Source: Erigeron canadensis
Lineage: Eukaryota > Streptophyta > Magnoliopsida > Asterales > Asteraceae
NCBI RefSeq assembly: GCF_010389155.1
Contig: NC_057768.1
Location: 3,532,501 to 3,596,500 of the forward strand
Direction of reading: 5' to 3'
DNA length: 64,000 nt
Below are positions 28,290 to 39,691 of the stretch, piece by piece. The first letter of the stretch is position 1; every line of letters starts with the position of its first letter. The position numbers were made by a program, and so were the translations under genes. The notes below the pieces were generated by a model, which saw only the letters and a list, made by a program, of their open reading frames with translations, searched no databases and was not told where the DNA came from.

Positions 28290-29315
28290 GGCCAAAGTAC
28301 TTTTTTCGTCCCTGTGGTTTTTCGAATAAGCATTTTTCATCATTGCCACTAACTTTTGGCTAAAGTCATCCCCGTGGTTTGCATTTCGTCTCTGCCGTTA
28401 TAACTTTGCCGTTAACCCCCTCACATGCATGTCACGTGAGAGGCATTTTTGTCTTTTATAGAAATAAGTGCAATAATCATCCATGAGGTTTGTCGTTTTT
28501 GCATTTTTCATCCCTGTCGTTAACAAATCTAGAAGAACTTTTCAAACAAAACAGAACAAACAAAAATTACAGATAACAATTTAATCTAAACAAAATAAAA
28601 ACCTATATACTTATATTTGAGGATTTGGTCAATCACTTTCAAACGCAAACACGTACATACAATGTTTTAAATACCGGTAGTATTACCTAGTAATGCCGGT
28701 ATCGGAGGGTACTTCGGTACAAATATTTCCGGTATTTTTGGTATTACCATTCAAGTATTTCCGGTATTCTCATTTTTTATTTTTTGAATTTTATAAAAAA
28801 ATTATTATTATAATACTTTAATGTAATTCTTTTTATAATTTTTGAACTTTCTTATATTTGTTATAAAGTACCTATTTGGTATTATTTTTTAGTGACTTGC
28901 AATTATATTTTAACAATTTTCGTTAAATTGTAGTAAGTTTTATAACATTTTTTAAAAAATAAATTAAATTAGCCGTACTGGTCGTTATTAAATTAGATCC
29001 TCATATGTAGATATAAGTTTTTGATTTGAGTTTGTTTTGGTTTTTGATTAAATTTTTGTTTGAAGGTTTGTTAAATACAAAGATGAAAAATGTAAAAACA
29101 ACAAACCATAAGGACGAATTTTGCACTTAACCATAAGGACAAAACATAAAGATGGGTGAAAAGACATAAATGCCCCTCACGTGCAAGGCACGTGGGAGGG
29201 TTAATGGATCCAAGGACGAAATATAAAGCACACAGATGATTTTAACCAAAAGTTAACGGCGAGGATTAAAAGTGTTTATTCGAAAAACACATGGACGAAA
29301 AAAAGTACTTTTGAC
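28290..29315. mobile_element. Non-autonomous MULE with perfect 9-bp TSD
   Basis: The 1026-bp element starts GGCCAAAGTACTTTTTTCGT. Its right end, reverse complemented, reads GTCAAAAGTACTTTTTTTCG. TIRs extend for about 240 bp, with words such as GGTTTTTCGAATAA and ATTTTTGTCTTTT/CACGTGAG in inverted order. Flanks are perfect 9-bp repeats TATAAACAA (28281-28289 and 29316-29324). The interior (28670-28990) holds CCGGTATT-rich sequence. No transposase. Confidence 0.9.
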
Positions 29316-29869
29316 TATAAACAAAGTTGAGGATATGAGATTCTATAATTGTTTTTGGTATAAACCATATTTGTCAAATTGGATGACGGACAGATTTTAT
29401 TTCTAAGATTTAAGTTAGTATTAGTATGTTAGTTTTTGGATTTTGGTTTTGTTTTGTGATATGTCTCAAATCTGTAATGAGTTAATTTTTTTTTTTTTAT
29501 GAATTTGGGGTTTTATGATTATAGCTATATATATATTAGGGACTATTATTTTGGGTTTTTCATAAGATTTTTTTTTAGTAACTTGGAAATTGAGTTAGAA
29601 GGAAGCAATATAAATGCTTGTAGTTAAGATGAAGAAAGAAACAAAGAAAAAATAGTTTGGTCCTTTAGGAATGAAAAGATTAGAGTACCCCTCATGTGAG
29701 AGGTTTAACGGATAGAAGGTGACGGTCAAACAGTCAAAAGACCAAACGTGATCCTTGTCTTCTTATAAATGATTGTCCTTGAGGTTTTTGATTATAAAGG
29801 ACGAAACGTGACTATTTAGAAAAACCACCGGGAAGATTTATGTCATTAACTCTATTTGAAATCATGAAA

Positions 29870-30168
29870 TTATTGTTGATTATCATACCATTATTTTTAT
29901 TTTATTTTATATATTTTTTTTGAACAGTATATTTTGAAAAAATAGCTACATGTTGAAAGTTACATGTGAAAATGTTTAAAATACCCTTAATGATTATATT
30001 ACACTATTAGTCTTTTATATTTTAAAATATCTTCATTAACCATTTACATCAATTACTTTTACATCTTATCTATACCACTAGATGTCGCCTCTACCGCCAA
30101 CAGTCGTCCCCACCACCACATCGTCCCCGCCACGAACACCGCTGCATTTGCGCGGATACCGTGCTAGT
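29870..30168 (+). mobile_element. Helitron-like 3' end, CCACC-rich family
   Basis: Ends with a CACCGCTGCATTTGCGCGG hairpin-like stretch (about 30138-30156), then ATACCGTG and CTAG at 30164-30167 followed by T. It is preceded by C-rich CCACCACCA sequence. Related but more decayed ends lie at about 36060-36330 and 38560-38770. The 5' end is undefined. Confidence 0.6.
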
Positions 30169-30589
30169 TTATTTTTATGAAAAGACAATGCATTTAGCAA
30201 ATTGTATTTGTTCAAATTCACCATATGAAACGAAGATAGTGATGTCCATTTTATTTATTTATATATATAAATTTGTTTTGTTTTATTTTATTTAGGTTTG
30301 ACATATTTTGGGGTATTTTGTGGATTATTATTAAAAAGAAAAGGTAATGTTGATGAGATCATACAAACATTTAATGAAAAAATTATAAATAAAAGTTGAA
30401 CGGTTAAAAGTTGTATTGTTGGTTTTTTTTCCTTCCATTTATTTATTTTTAATTGACATCTGAAAAAAAAAACATAAAATAAATTCTTGAAGAAAAGCAA
30501 AAGAAAAGAAGAAAATAAAATATAAAAGCGAATATAGAAATTTTAAATCGAATATAAAGACAAATATCAAAATATGTGTCTGAAATTGA
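30169..30589. other. AT-rich DNA
   Basis: No coding signal; the minus-strand ORF 30288-30500 is low-complexity. Confidence 0.5.
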
Positions 30590-31010
30590 TAAACTAAATA
30601 TTTAATTTAACATTAATATATTACAAAGGTACATTAAAATAAAGAAAATTACATCTTATAATATAATCGGTAAATAAAATAATAGATATAATTATCGATA
30701 TAATCTAGTTTTATATTATATTAAAATAATTATATTTCTTTGTACATACAAAACAAAATACAAAGATTGACAATTATATTATCGATGTTTTTTAATTTGT
30801 TTTCATATTCATTGAATATCTACTGTGGTTTACAAATATAAACAATTATTTATTTAGATTTAGTGGGTTGTGTATAGGAGTTAGAGTTCATGAGTTGTAA
30901 TCTTATCTTTGACATTTTAAATTGATGAAAACAAACGCCATGTAAAAATACGATGACGTAGTTAATGACGTGCAACATAAAGACTAACATATATAAATTT
31001 AAAAAATGTA
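30590..31010. repeat. Diverged direct repeat, right copy
   Basis: Partner of 19990-20470, about 10.6 kb away in the same orientation. It has AGTTTTATATTATATTAAAA (30707) and GAGTTCATGAGTTGTAATCTT at about 30883. Confidence 0.65.
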
Positions 31011-31380
31011 TATAACTAAAATAATACTAATGATTGGATATGTAGATATTAAAAATGAGCTTGAATGTAACTTCTTAAACCAAAAATATTATTTAAATTT
31101 TTTTTTTTTCAACCGTTCGCCCTAACTATCGTGAATCACCATAGCATAAACATAATATCAACTAGTGAGAGATATCACGTAATGCTGGGATGATGACCGT
31201 GGCGGTGTAGTGGAGACAGTCATACGACAACTTGTGGTAATGGCGGTAGCTAATGGTGGTGACGGTTGCGAGTTGTGTAGGTAATTTAGCTAAATAAGTA
31301 GTAGACATATTCTTAAAAATAAGAAATTAATAGTGTAAATTAATTCTTTAATGATAAAATGATATATTTTATTTTTCAAG

Positions 31381-31552
31381 AGAAAAATGAGTGTGTAGTT
31401 GTTATGTACATAAGTTAAGTATAAAACTCTCTCACATACTATTATTTTAATGTTTATTGTATAATAAATGATTGACCTCTCATGGATTGAAAAATTAACG
31501 TATAAAAAATTTTATACTTAAATTAAATACATGACAACCACATATTCTCGTA
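31381..31552. mobile_element. Small foldback MITE (copy 2)
   Basis: Same family as 9154-9343: arms GTGTGTAGTTGTTATGTACA and, reverse complemented from the right, GAATATGTGGTTGTCATGTA. It is about 170 bp with an AT-rich middle. Confidence 0.55.
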
Positions 31553-32473
31553 TCTACTGTTTTAAAATCTAACTTTTTAATATAAAGGTTTGGATTTCTA
31601 CGTGGTAGGACACTACGACTGTACGAGTAGTATAGATGTAGTCATGTAGAAATGTAGTCAAGTCTTTTAAATTAAAGAATGTATTGGGCATTTGGGCCCA
31701 ACACTTACTTTGCATGATATTTGGACTTGAATTAATATCCTATGCATAAAAACTAGGCCCTATAATTGGTGTCGGCCTGTACGATTGGATTGTCCATACA
31801 GATCTATCACCAGGCGTCCAGGCCTGTCATTTTTACATTACATGTTCAAACTCACATTCTATCAATATGTTATTCTTAAGGCTTTTTTATTTTTTTTTCT
31901 TTCAGTTAGTCACATCAGATACCACATTAATAAAAACTTGGAAAAATTTTTAATCTAGTTCAAAAGGGGAAAAAAATATAAAAAAATCTATTTAGCGATG
32001 GTTTTGAGTTTTTGAATAAGTTAGTGTCCATCCCCATACTCATAATCTTTTGAAGAGTGTTCGTGTTGATTTATTATTCGATACATCATACTAACAATTT
32101 ATTTAAGTTTATGATTTTTAACTATTAAAGTTAATTATCTTTTTTTATATATATATATATATATTAAAACAATTTATTGTGAATAGTGTTTATTTTGTCT
32201 TTTTTCTTTATAAAAAATCAAAATAACTTATACAGGCTAGTATTTATTTTTCATTTTTTCTTTACATTTTTTTTGTATTTTTTGTGTTTGATATTTTGTC
32301 ATCTCAATTTGTTTCACACTTTGTAACATTTTACATATGGGAAGTGATATTCGTACCACAATAGTTGGTTTATTTACCACACATATGCTTTACTGACTTG
32401 TACAATGTGTTATAAAAGTTGTATTGTGTGGTAAAATAATCAATCTTTGTGGTACCAATATCACTTCCCTTTA
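31553..32473. other. Intergenic AT-rich DNA
   Basis: No gene seen. An inverted pair GGGAAGTGATATTCGTACCA (32339) and TGGTACCAATATCACTTCCC (about 32450) bounds a foldback unit of about 130 bp that may be another MITE. Confidence 0.45.
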
Positions 32474-32779
32474 TCTATACTATATTATAAACCAAATTCA
32501 CTTTTGAATATCAACATTGAACTTGAAATTTCAATATTAATTCTAAGTTTCAACAATGTACGCAATCTAATACATGATGTATCATACGTTATAGCCACAT
32601 TAACATTATATCAATAACTTCCACTACTCACGAGCGCCACCACCACCACCAATCTCTGCCGCCACCGCTCGCCGCCGCCACTATCCGCCACCGCCACTGC
32701 CACTGCCACCGCCACCATTACATCACCACCGCCGCGCCGCCAATTCGATCACCACCGCAATGCGCGACTACAGTTCTCG
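32474..32779 (+). mobile_element. Small non-autonomous Helitron
   Basis: Begins TCTATACTATATTATAAACC directly after an A, the usual plant Helitron 5' end. It continues into CCACC/CCGCC-rich sequence and finishes near CCGCAATGCGCGACTACAGT followed by TCTCG, a decayed version of the hairpin plus CTAG ending. About 306 bp, no ORF. Confidence 0.6.
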
Positions 32780-33848
32780 TTTTTTGTAACATGTATTTCA
32801 TAACTTTTTGATTTTATATAACTTTTGTACGGCATGTTATCCATGTTCTTTTTAATTTTTTTTTCTTGTGCCTATAGTTAACCTTAAAAGGTTAATAAAC
32901 TATTTAGACGAGGAAATATTATTTAATGGTAAAAAAAGCGCCAATTGCTTTATTAAATAATATAGATATATAAAACTTAGTAGTATTATATTTAATTTAA
33001 TTCTTTTTATTATAAACAACAAATTAAAATAATAACTGTAACATCCTCAACATTTTATGTCAACCATTGACCATGTCGTTAGTCAACGTTCGCCTTCCGT
33101 CGAATTTATACGTCTTAATAGTTAACATGTTATGTGATAATGACTACGGTCGTTATATATGATTAATGTGTCTACGTGTTAATGATTAATTTCATTAAAT
33201 GTGTTCAAATGGAGAGTTTAATATGTCATATGACAAAGTAATATGTTAGTAAAGTGATTAATAATAATGATACGTATTCCCGACTGAGTTAAAGTGATGA
33301 AAAGTGTTCCCGTAAGAGTTTAAGGGGGCGATAAGTGAAAGATATAAAGTACAAGGGTATAGATGTTAAGTTTTGGAAAGTTGGTCCAGCAGATTTAGGG
33401 CCATATCACGTTCCATAAACCCCATAATCAGATTGTAATCTCAAAAATAATTCTCCCTCAAGAACCCTAGAGCCTCTCTTCAAGTTTTGTGCGATTTTGG
33501 ATCTATTCGTCGGTGATTTCTTCTAGGTTTTGATCCCTCAATCATTCGTACAGGTAATTCTTTATTCTAAGATCATAGGGTAATGGTCTTTATTAGCTTT
33601 TATCCACCCATATCTGGTCGTGAGGGTTGGGTTGGTTTAATTGCAATCCGTTAATTGATTTCGAGTCATTCGGGGGATTAATCGGTTGATTTATGTGGTA
33701 AATTGATTCAAGGATTAATTGGTATTTTCAATGAGTTATTTTGGTCTTATTTTAAGTGTATTTGATGTTCATAAGACCTGGATATGTTTTAAAGTCGTTT
33801 GAGATGTGTTTGGTTAGGTTTTGGGGTTGTTTTTCACGACTGGTCGTC

Positions 33849-33985
33849 GTAACTCCCGTTACGGTTGTGTAACTCCCGTTAGCTGGGTAATTGCGATAAC
33901 ACCCCCACTGTAATTCCCGTTACAAATTCTCGTAACTCCCGTTATGCCTGTAACTCCCGTTACATATTTTCGTAACTCCCGTTAG
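33849..33985. repeat. Palindrome array D: six copies of GTAACTCCCGTTAC
   Basis: 14-bp imperfect palindromes start at 33849, 33869, 33910, 33932, 33950 and 33972, with spacers of 4-27 bp. Variants end TTAG or TTAT or have AATT for AACT. It sits about 0.8 kb from the LTR 5' end. Confidence 0.9.
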
Positions 33986-34539
33986 GGACTGATTTTGTTA
34001 ACATTTTTAAACGACCGTAACTTTTGAACCGTAACTCCATTTTTGACAAATAAACTATCCACGGAATAGTGAGAGAGTCTACTTTTTAATGGTAATGCTT
34101 TTTAAAGTTGAGGATGATGTCAAGTTTACAGAAAGGTTAATTAAGTGAGTGATTTCCATGTTCCGTCAAGTTATGTAAGCTCTAAAGTATTAAACGAACC
34201 TCCGATGCATCAAGTCTTGTCATGGGTGATATTTATAGGTATCTAGGCTTGAGTCATGACCATAAATAGTGGGTAATTGATAGCTCATTATTTCGTTTAA
34301 TGATTATAGGTAGTCGGGAATACTTGCAAAGCTCGGTAACTTACGTTATCATTTGTTATGTGCTTCTACGAGGTAAGATACACTACTTTGACATGTTGGG
34401 GGTTCAACAATAACATAGTTTTCATATAATAACTTCCCCTAATGATATCTTGGTTGCTTATGGGTATTCGGGATTATACGGGAGGTGATATGGGCTATGT
34501 ATATGCATATTGAAGCCTGAAATGCTACCCCAAAGATAT

Positions 34540-34760
34540 GTGACGTTATGATATGATATGAAATGTTTTGAGTTATTATGAAATGATATATGATATGAGA
34601 TGATAAATGATATGCAATGTTGTAATGATATATGATATGCAATGTTATATGATGATGTACGTGATGTAACAATGTATGCGATGTAATGATATGCTATGAA
34701 ATGTTATGTAACATCTTGAGATGAATTGAAATGTGATATATGTTGATGATATGTGAAATG
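34540..34760. repeat. ATGATATG-type degenerate tandem repeat in LTR
   Basis: Irregular repeats of TGATATGCAATGTTGTAATG and shorter ATATGATATG words. The minus-strand ORF at 34439-34672 (His/Ile/Tyr-rich) is only a translation of this. Confidence 0.8.
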
Positions 34761-35781
34761 TGCATGATTACATGGCTTGTACATCTAGTTCACTAGACTT
34801 ATTAAGTTGCCATGACACGTGCATGTTTAAGGGCCCAAACGTAAAAGATGATTATGTGATGACGTTTAGGTAATGTGGATACATAAACCATATGAGATGT
34901 GAAATCAAGCTCGTAATTTAGATGTGAATGTGTTAAGCTTAACCCGTTACTTCCTTGCCCGGATAAGTGCGTAGATGTGGTTGCTTGGGTGGCTCCTTGC
35001 AACATGGTCAAAGATGTGAAGAGTAATACGGGAGGCCTGACCCGCCCACTTGTCATGTACATACGGATTACTCCTGGATTGGCTTTCCATTCCTTAACGA
35101 CAATGATGTACAGCCGTAAGGTTTGTCCATCCAATCGGGTGTGACTTATGTCACACTTATAAAGATGCATATGTTATATGAGATGCGTGACTTCTGTCAC
35201 AACTATAAAGATGTTTAGATGTGATATGTGGAGATGCAAAAGATGACTAGGCACATTTAGGATGACCCATCCTAATATGAAAGATGTTGATGCTATGATA
35301 TGTATGTGAGACGATATGTTTGATGATATGTGCCTTAACGACTTAATATGACTTTTATATAATGTTTTAAATGGACAAACGTTTTATAAACTATGTGTTA
35401 TCTTACTTAGCTAATTCGTTAGCTAACACTTGCTCTTTTAAAATGTGTTGTGTCCTCAGGTCCAAAAATAGTGAGCAGGTAGATGTGAGAAGATGATCTT
35501 AAAGCTGGCTGTAATTTACCCATAGTGGCTACCCGCATTAGACGATTTATGTTTAGATATTTATGATTTGTATTTACTATAATGTCGGTTGTTTAATGTT
35601 GGACAACCGATGGATTTCCATTTAGATTTGTTTTGATTATATGGCTAGTAACACCATTTAATGAATAAACCAAACAGATTTTGTTGGTTTGGACTATTAA
35701 AGTTTAATTCCGCTTTTTTTAACGCCGTTAGGCGAAAGTTTTTGGAAATCTCTATTTTTAAACGACGGGTGTTACAATAAC

Positions 35782-36565
35782 TTTATTAGGTTATAAATAT
35801 TTTGAAATTAATTAGGTACGTATTACGTATGAATATTTTAATCCACAAGATATAAATATTAATTGTTATTGTAATATGATAGGAACTTTCTAATATTACA
35901 TTTTATATATGGTAATTAAAAATAAGATTTTTAATAACTAATCATAAACTAAACAGACACTCCTGTTATTTTATATTGTATCTCTAATGGATACTTTAAC
36001 CCTATTTTAGTTTTAGTTTGTTGATAGATAGATTATAAAGCATATGACTCCATTTTTTTTTTTATTATTAATTATAAAAAACTTGATAGACCATTTTTAA
36101 TCACTATTATAAATATTTTCATCTAATATAATTATAATTATTACTATTAATGACATTTTTTACAACATACATCACTCAACTTTTAAAATAACAAGATTAC
36201 TATATTTACTTTAATTACTTTTTACATTAATAATCACATCAGTACTGTCACCACCGCCGCTACCAACCATCACTGCTGCTACCCTCACCTGCCGTCGTCA
36301 CATTTTGCGGATATCATTCTTCTTATATAAAAATTCTACCCCTAAAATTAAAAATTTAGATTTTTAGGATATCTAAGATTATCACTATACTTTTAATAAT
36401 TTAATTAATTAATTTATTTTTTTAATATTTTCATTATCCTCTTTATAAACTTTACATATATAATATAATGAATCCTAATATTTGATATGAATTAATCTAT
36501 TTTTATATTTGTTTTACTTTAATATTTGTTTTATTCTATCTAGAACCTAACTATATAACTATATA
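35782..36565. other. AT-rich DNA with decayed Helitron-like end
   Basis: The segment around 36060-36330 resembles 29870-30168: an ATCTAATATAATTATAATTA block, then CACCACCGCC-rich sequence, then ATTTTGCGGATATCATTCTT in place of the CTAG end. No coding signal. Confidence 0.45.
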
Positions 36566-36820
36566 CTTCATCCGTCCCAATTTAAATATCTTATTTTGAC
36601 TATTGAAGTCTTTCTTTCGTAACTTTGACTGCAAATATTTTTATTTGTATTATACAATACTTGATGTAAAATATATGGATAGATTGAGCTTTAGATGTAT
36701 TTTTCTTTGATATAACTTTCATTTAGTATTATATTGTACAAACAAAAATATTTACAGTCACAATTAGAGAAGAAAGACTTACCAAGTCAAAATTGTACAT
36801 TTAAATTAAGACGGAGGGAG
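36566..36820. mobile_element. Stowaway-type MITE
   Basis: 255 bp, starts CTTCATCCGTCCC and ends GGGACG-like ACGGAGGGAG, flanked by TA on both sides. The inverted TIR CTCCCTCCGTCC is diagnostic of Stowaway (Tc1/mariner) elements. Internal arms AAAGTCTTTCTTTC/GAAAGACTT add to the foldback. Confidence 0.88.
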
Positions 36821-37291
36821 TATAAGATATTATTTTAATCTTATCTTAATTTTAATCCTAACTAAAAGACATCTAACTAAATAACTATTGACTAATCACA
36901 ACTCTTGATTTATATAAACTAATAGAATTGAATCAACACATTCTAAATTAATTTGTATTTATTTTTGTTTCTAATAATTAATCAACCAATTACAACTCTA
37001 TATTTTAAAAACTTGACTTTTGTTTTCAATTTTGACTTTAATTTACCTTTTTTTGTTATTCGTCACAAGTTTACGTGTTTTAACCAATAATGTCAATATA
37101 AAAAAATAATAAATTATGGCTAATATATATACAATAGAATAATAGCTAATATAAATCTAATAAAATAATAGTTAATATATGTTTAATAGAATAAAATTAT
37201 TTAAATTTTTTTTTCTTATATGATATATATTAATATCATATAATATAAAATTATTTCAATAAAATAAATAACAATTAATGTAAATATATTA

Positions 37292-37548
37292 CTCCCTCCG
37301 TCCCACTAGAAGTGTCTTACTTTGAATATTCAAAGTCTTTATTTTTAAACTTTGACCATAAATATGTTTTGTTGTGTTATATAAAAGTTGATAAAAGTTA
37401 TACCATTAAAAAACACGTCTAGAACACAATCAATTCATATAACTTTTATTAAATATTATCTAACACAAATAAAATTATTTGTGGTCAAAGTTACAAATGT
37501 TGGACTTTGAAAATTCAAAACATGACACTTCTAGTGGGACGGAGGGAG
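37292..37548. mobile_element. Stowaway-type MITE (better preserved copy)
   Basis: 257 bp with perfect-looking ends CTCCCTCCGTCCCACTAGAA and its inverse, flanked by TA. Long arms (AGTGTCTTACTTTGAATATT and inverse) make it almost fully self-complementary. Confidence 0.93.
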
Positions 37549-37550
37549 TA

Positions 37551-39400
37551 ACATTTTAAAAGCAATTGTCTAATTTTAAGATTTTAAAAGTTGAATATAA
37601 GAAAATCTAATATTGATAATGGTGTAAACCCCGTGTGTTGGATAATGGATCTAAAAAAAAACTCTGTTTTCTGAATTATATATAAAAAACAACTAATTAA
37701 ATAATTTCGAGAAAAAAACATAAATTTTTTTTTTTTTTACAAAGTGAATTTGGATTCAGACGTGTTAGAGACAATTTTAATCAGATATTTGTTAGACCTC
37801 CAATCCCTTCTCATAGAAAATAACTTTGAATTGAGAACTCTAAGATTCGAATCCGAGATCCTAGGTAAACTCACGTAATGGATTAAAGTTGAATGAAAGT
37901 TATTGTTAATTGAGATAAATTGAATTGATCATTTTTATTTTATTTTAATGTAGCGATGATACTTTTGTAAATTGTTTGAAATTATTAAATTTGAAAGGTT
38001 TTCTCCTTTCTTAAAGTTTCCATAATATTTTGATTGGCCTTTTGTAGTATGGCAGGTGGATGGTGGGCTCTCGGGGTCCCAAAACATGCAAGATAAAGCG
38101 GTGTCGGCAAACAAGGAATGCAATAGTAAATTACGGCTTTTCCTGCTTTACCTTACAGCAACCACATTTATGTACCTCTCTTTGACAGTTTGACTCGATT
38201 TTCAGTTCATTCTTTGCAAGGTACATTTTTATATTCTTCGAAGGGTTTTTGTTTTTTCTTCAATCAAAAGACAATTAACTACTTACACAAATACATACAA
38301 ATTCAATATATATCTATCAAGTATGTTTATGTCTAACTCAAAAACTAAAACCAACAATTTATCATATTAAACGATAAGATTTTTTTTTTCGAGTGACAAG
38401 CTTCCAATAAACAAGCACCATACTATCTAGAGCTGACGAATCGTATCTTCACATATTTGGAGCGTGCGAATAGCACAAGGTGTTAACAAGTCTTACCAAG
38501 TATCCCCCATTGTGTTATGGTTCGTAGATCGAAAACCATTTTTTTTTTCCTTTAAACTTTTTGCCTTTGAAATATCAAAAATATTCTTAAACATATACAT
38601 CTAATATAATTATAATACTCTTAATGAAATAATTTAAAGTATTTTCCAACACTTAAAATAACTATAATACCACCCTTAACAACAACTACTTTTATATTCA
38701 CTACCATCGTAGCCTCCATCACCGTCCCCATTATTGCCGCCCCCACCACCACCTACGTCATCACTATAAATTAAGTATGTATGAATATATCACCTTGTTA
38801 ATTATACGTTCTTTAAACCTCTCGATCACTATTCATCTTCAAAAGAACAATAATCAGAATAAAACTTACTTTACACTATGCACGACTTATAGTCTTGCCG
38901 TTGGTGTGTAGGCATCTAATAACTGTTGGTCCTAGCTAGTTTTGTGTATTGAAATAAAAGAAAAACAGATTTAATTCGCAACATGCACTAAAGGTTTTCT
39001 CAATTATTAATAGTTCTTATTGATTTAAATCAAAGATGAAGAAGTAATATGATCAATTGGCTAAAGATAGAGTACTGCTTTTAATTTGCTGCTCATTGAA
39101 AAGGTTGTAGAGGGTCAGTGGGTGATTTGTCGACACCAACTTACCAAAGATATGTTTGTCTTCTTCTGGTATCGAGACATTTGTGCTAATTCCACTTCAA
39201 CGAGACATATTCTAACGTTAGATACTTAGATGATTCTAATTAAGGGCTATGAGTCCTTTTTCCTTCTAGTGTACGTATCAAAAGATCGATTAAAGAAGCC
39301 AGTTGAGCTTCATATATGACCAATAAAATTATACTAACTATATTGACATTTAGATTTATTACATCCCTACAATTACTCTCCCCTTAAATAGTTATAAAGA
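37551..39400. other. Intergenic DNA downstream of AP2
   Basis: No supported gene. A CCACC-rich Helitron-like tail is at about 38560-38770. The minus-strand ORF at 37935-38123 has no recognised domain and no support. Confidence 0.45.
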
Positions 39401-39691
39401 ATTTGACCCATCTTTACAAATTGAAACTAGCTATATATATATATATATATATGTATATTACTCGTATGAAATTACTTCTTGTTTCATCTCACACTCACAA
39501 CTATGAAATTGACCTTAATTAATTACTTGGATTATTTACCTTTAATAATTTCATTTTTGCTGTTTTTACTGAGGGGCGCTTGAATTGAGAGACGATGATT
39601 CATGAAAAGTGACACAGGAATATATATATATATATACATATATAACAATATATATATATATATATTTGTTTATGCAGCAATGTCGGGAGGG
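39401..39691 (-). other. AP2 3' UTR and flank
   Basis: Non-coding sequence after the stop codon at 39692-39694. It contains TA microsatellites at about 39431-39452 and 39622-39665. The poly(A) site is not defined. Confidence 0.45.

Larger units (their letters stand above)
20624..29852. mobile_element. Outer MULE of a nested insertion cluster
   Basis: The left end GAGTAAATGACATAAATC (20624) and the right end, reverse complemented GAGTTAATGACATAAATC (29852), begin matching TIRs of about 180 bp. Shared words include TAAATAGTCACGTTT and TAATCAAAAACCTCAA. The 9-bp flanks TATCTGAAA (20615-20623) and TATTTGAAA (29853-29861) differ at one base, as in an old MULE insertion. About 7.5 kb of the interior are later insertions (21252-27734 and 28290-29315). 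What remains (20804-21243 and 27743-28280) is low-complexity DNA without transposase. Confidence 0.85.
33037..35776 (+). mobile_element. Solo LTR with perfect 5-bp TSD
   Basis: The 2740-bp segment runs TGTAACATCC...GGGTGTTACA, flanked by ATAAC on both sides (33032-33036 and 35777-35781). A 5-bp duplication with TG...CA ends is the mark of an LTR retrotransposon; with no internal region or second LTR it is a solo LTR left by recombination. An AACCCTAGAG motif (about 33463) and a splice-donor-like CAGGTAATTC (33551) suggest a transcribed leader. It holds palindrome array D and an ATGATATG repeat. The same family is seen inverted at 209 and as a composite at 21252. Confidence 0.9.

Noticed and set aside
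34439..34672. Minus-strand His/Ile/Tyr-rich ORF
   Set aside because: Translation of the ATGATATG degenerate repeat inside the solo LTR.
34802..35170. Minus-strand ORF of 122 codons
   Set aside because: Lies inside the solo LTR, homologous to non-coding parts of the copies at 840-1140 and 26760-27170, where the frame is not conserved.
37780..37930. SINE with a B-box-like GATTCGAATCC
   Set aside because: Only one box-like word; no A box at the right distance, no poly-A or T tail and no target duplication seen.
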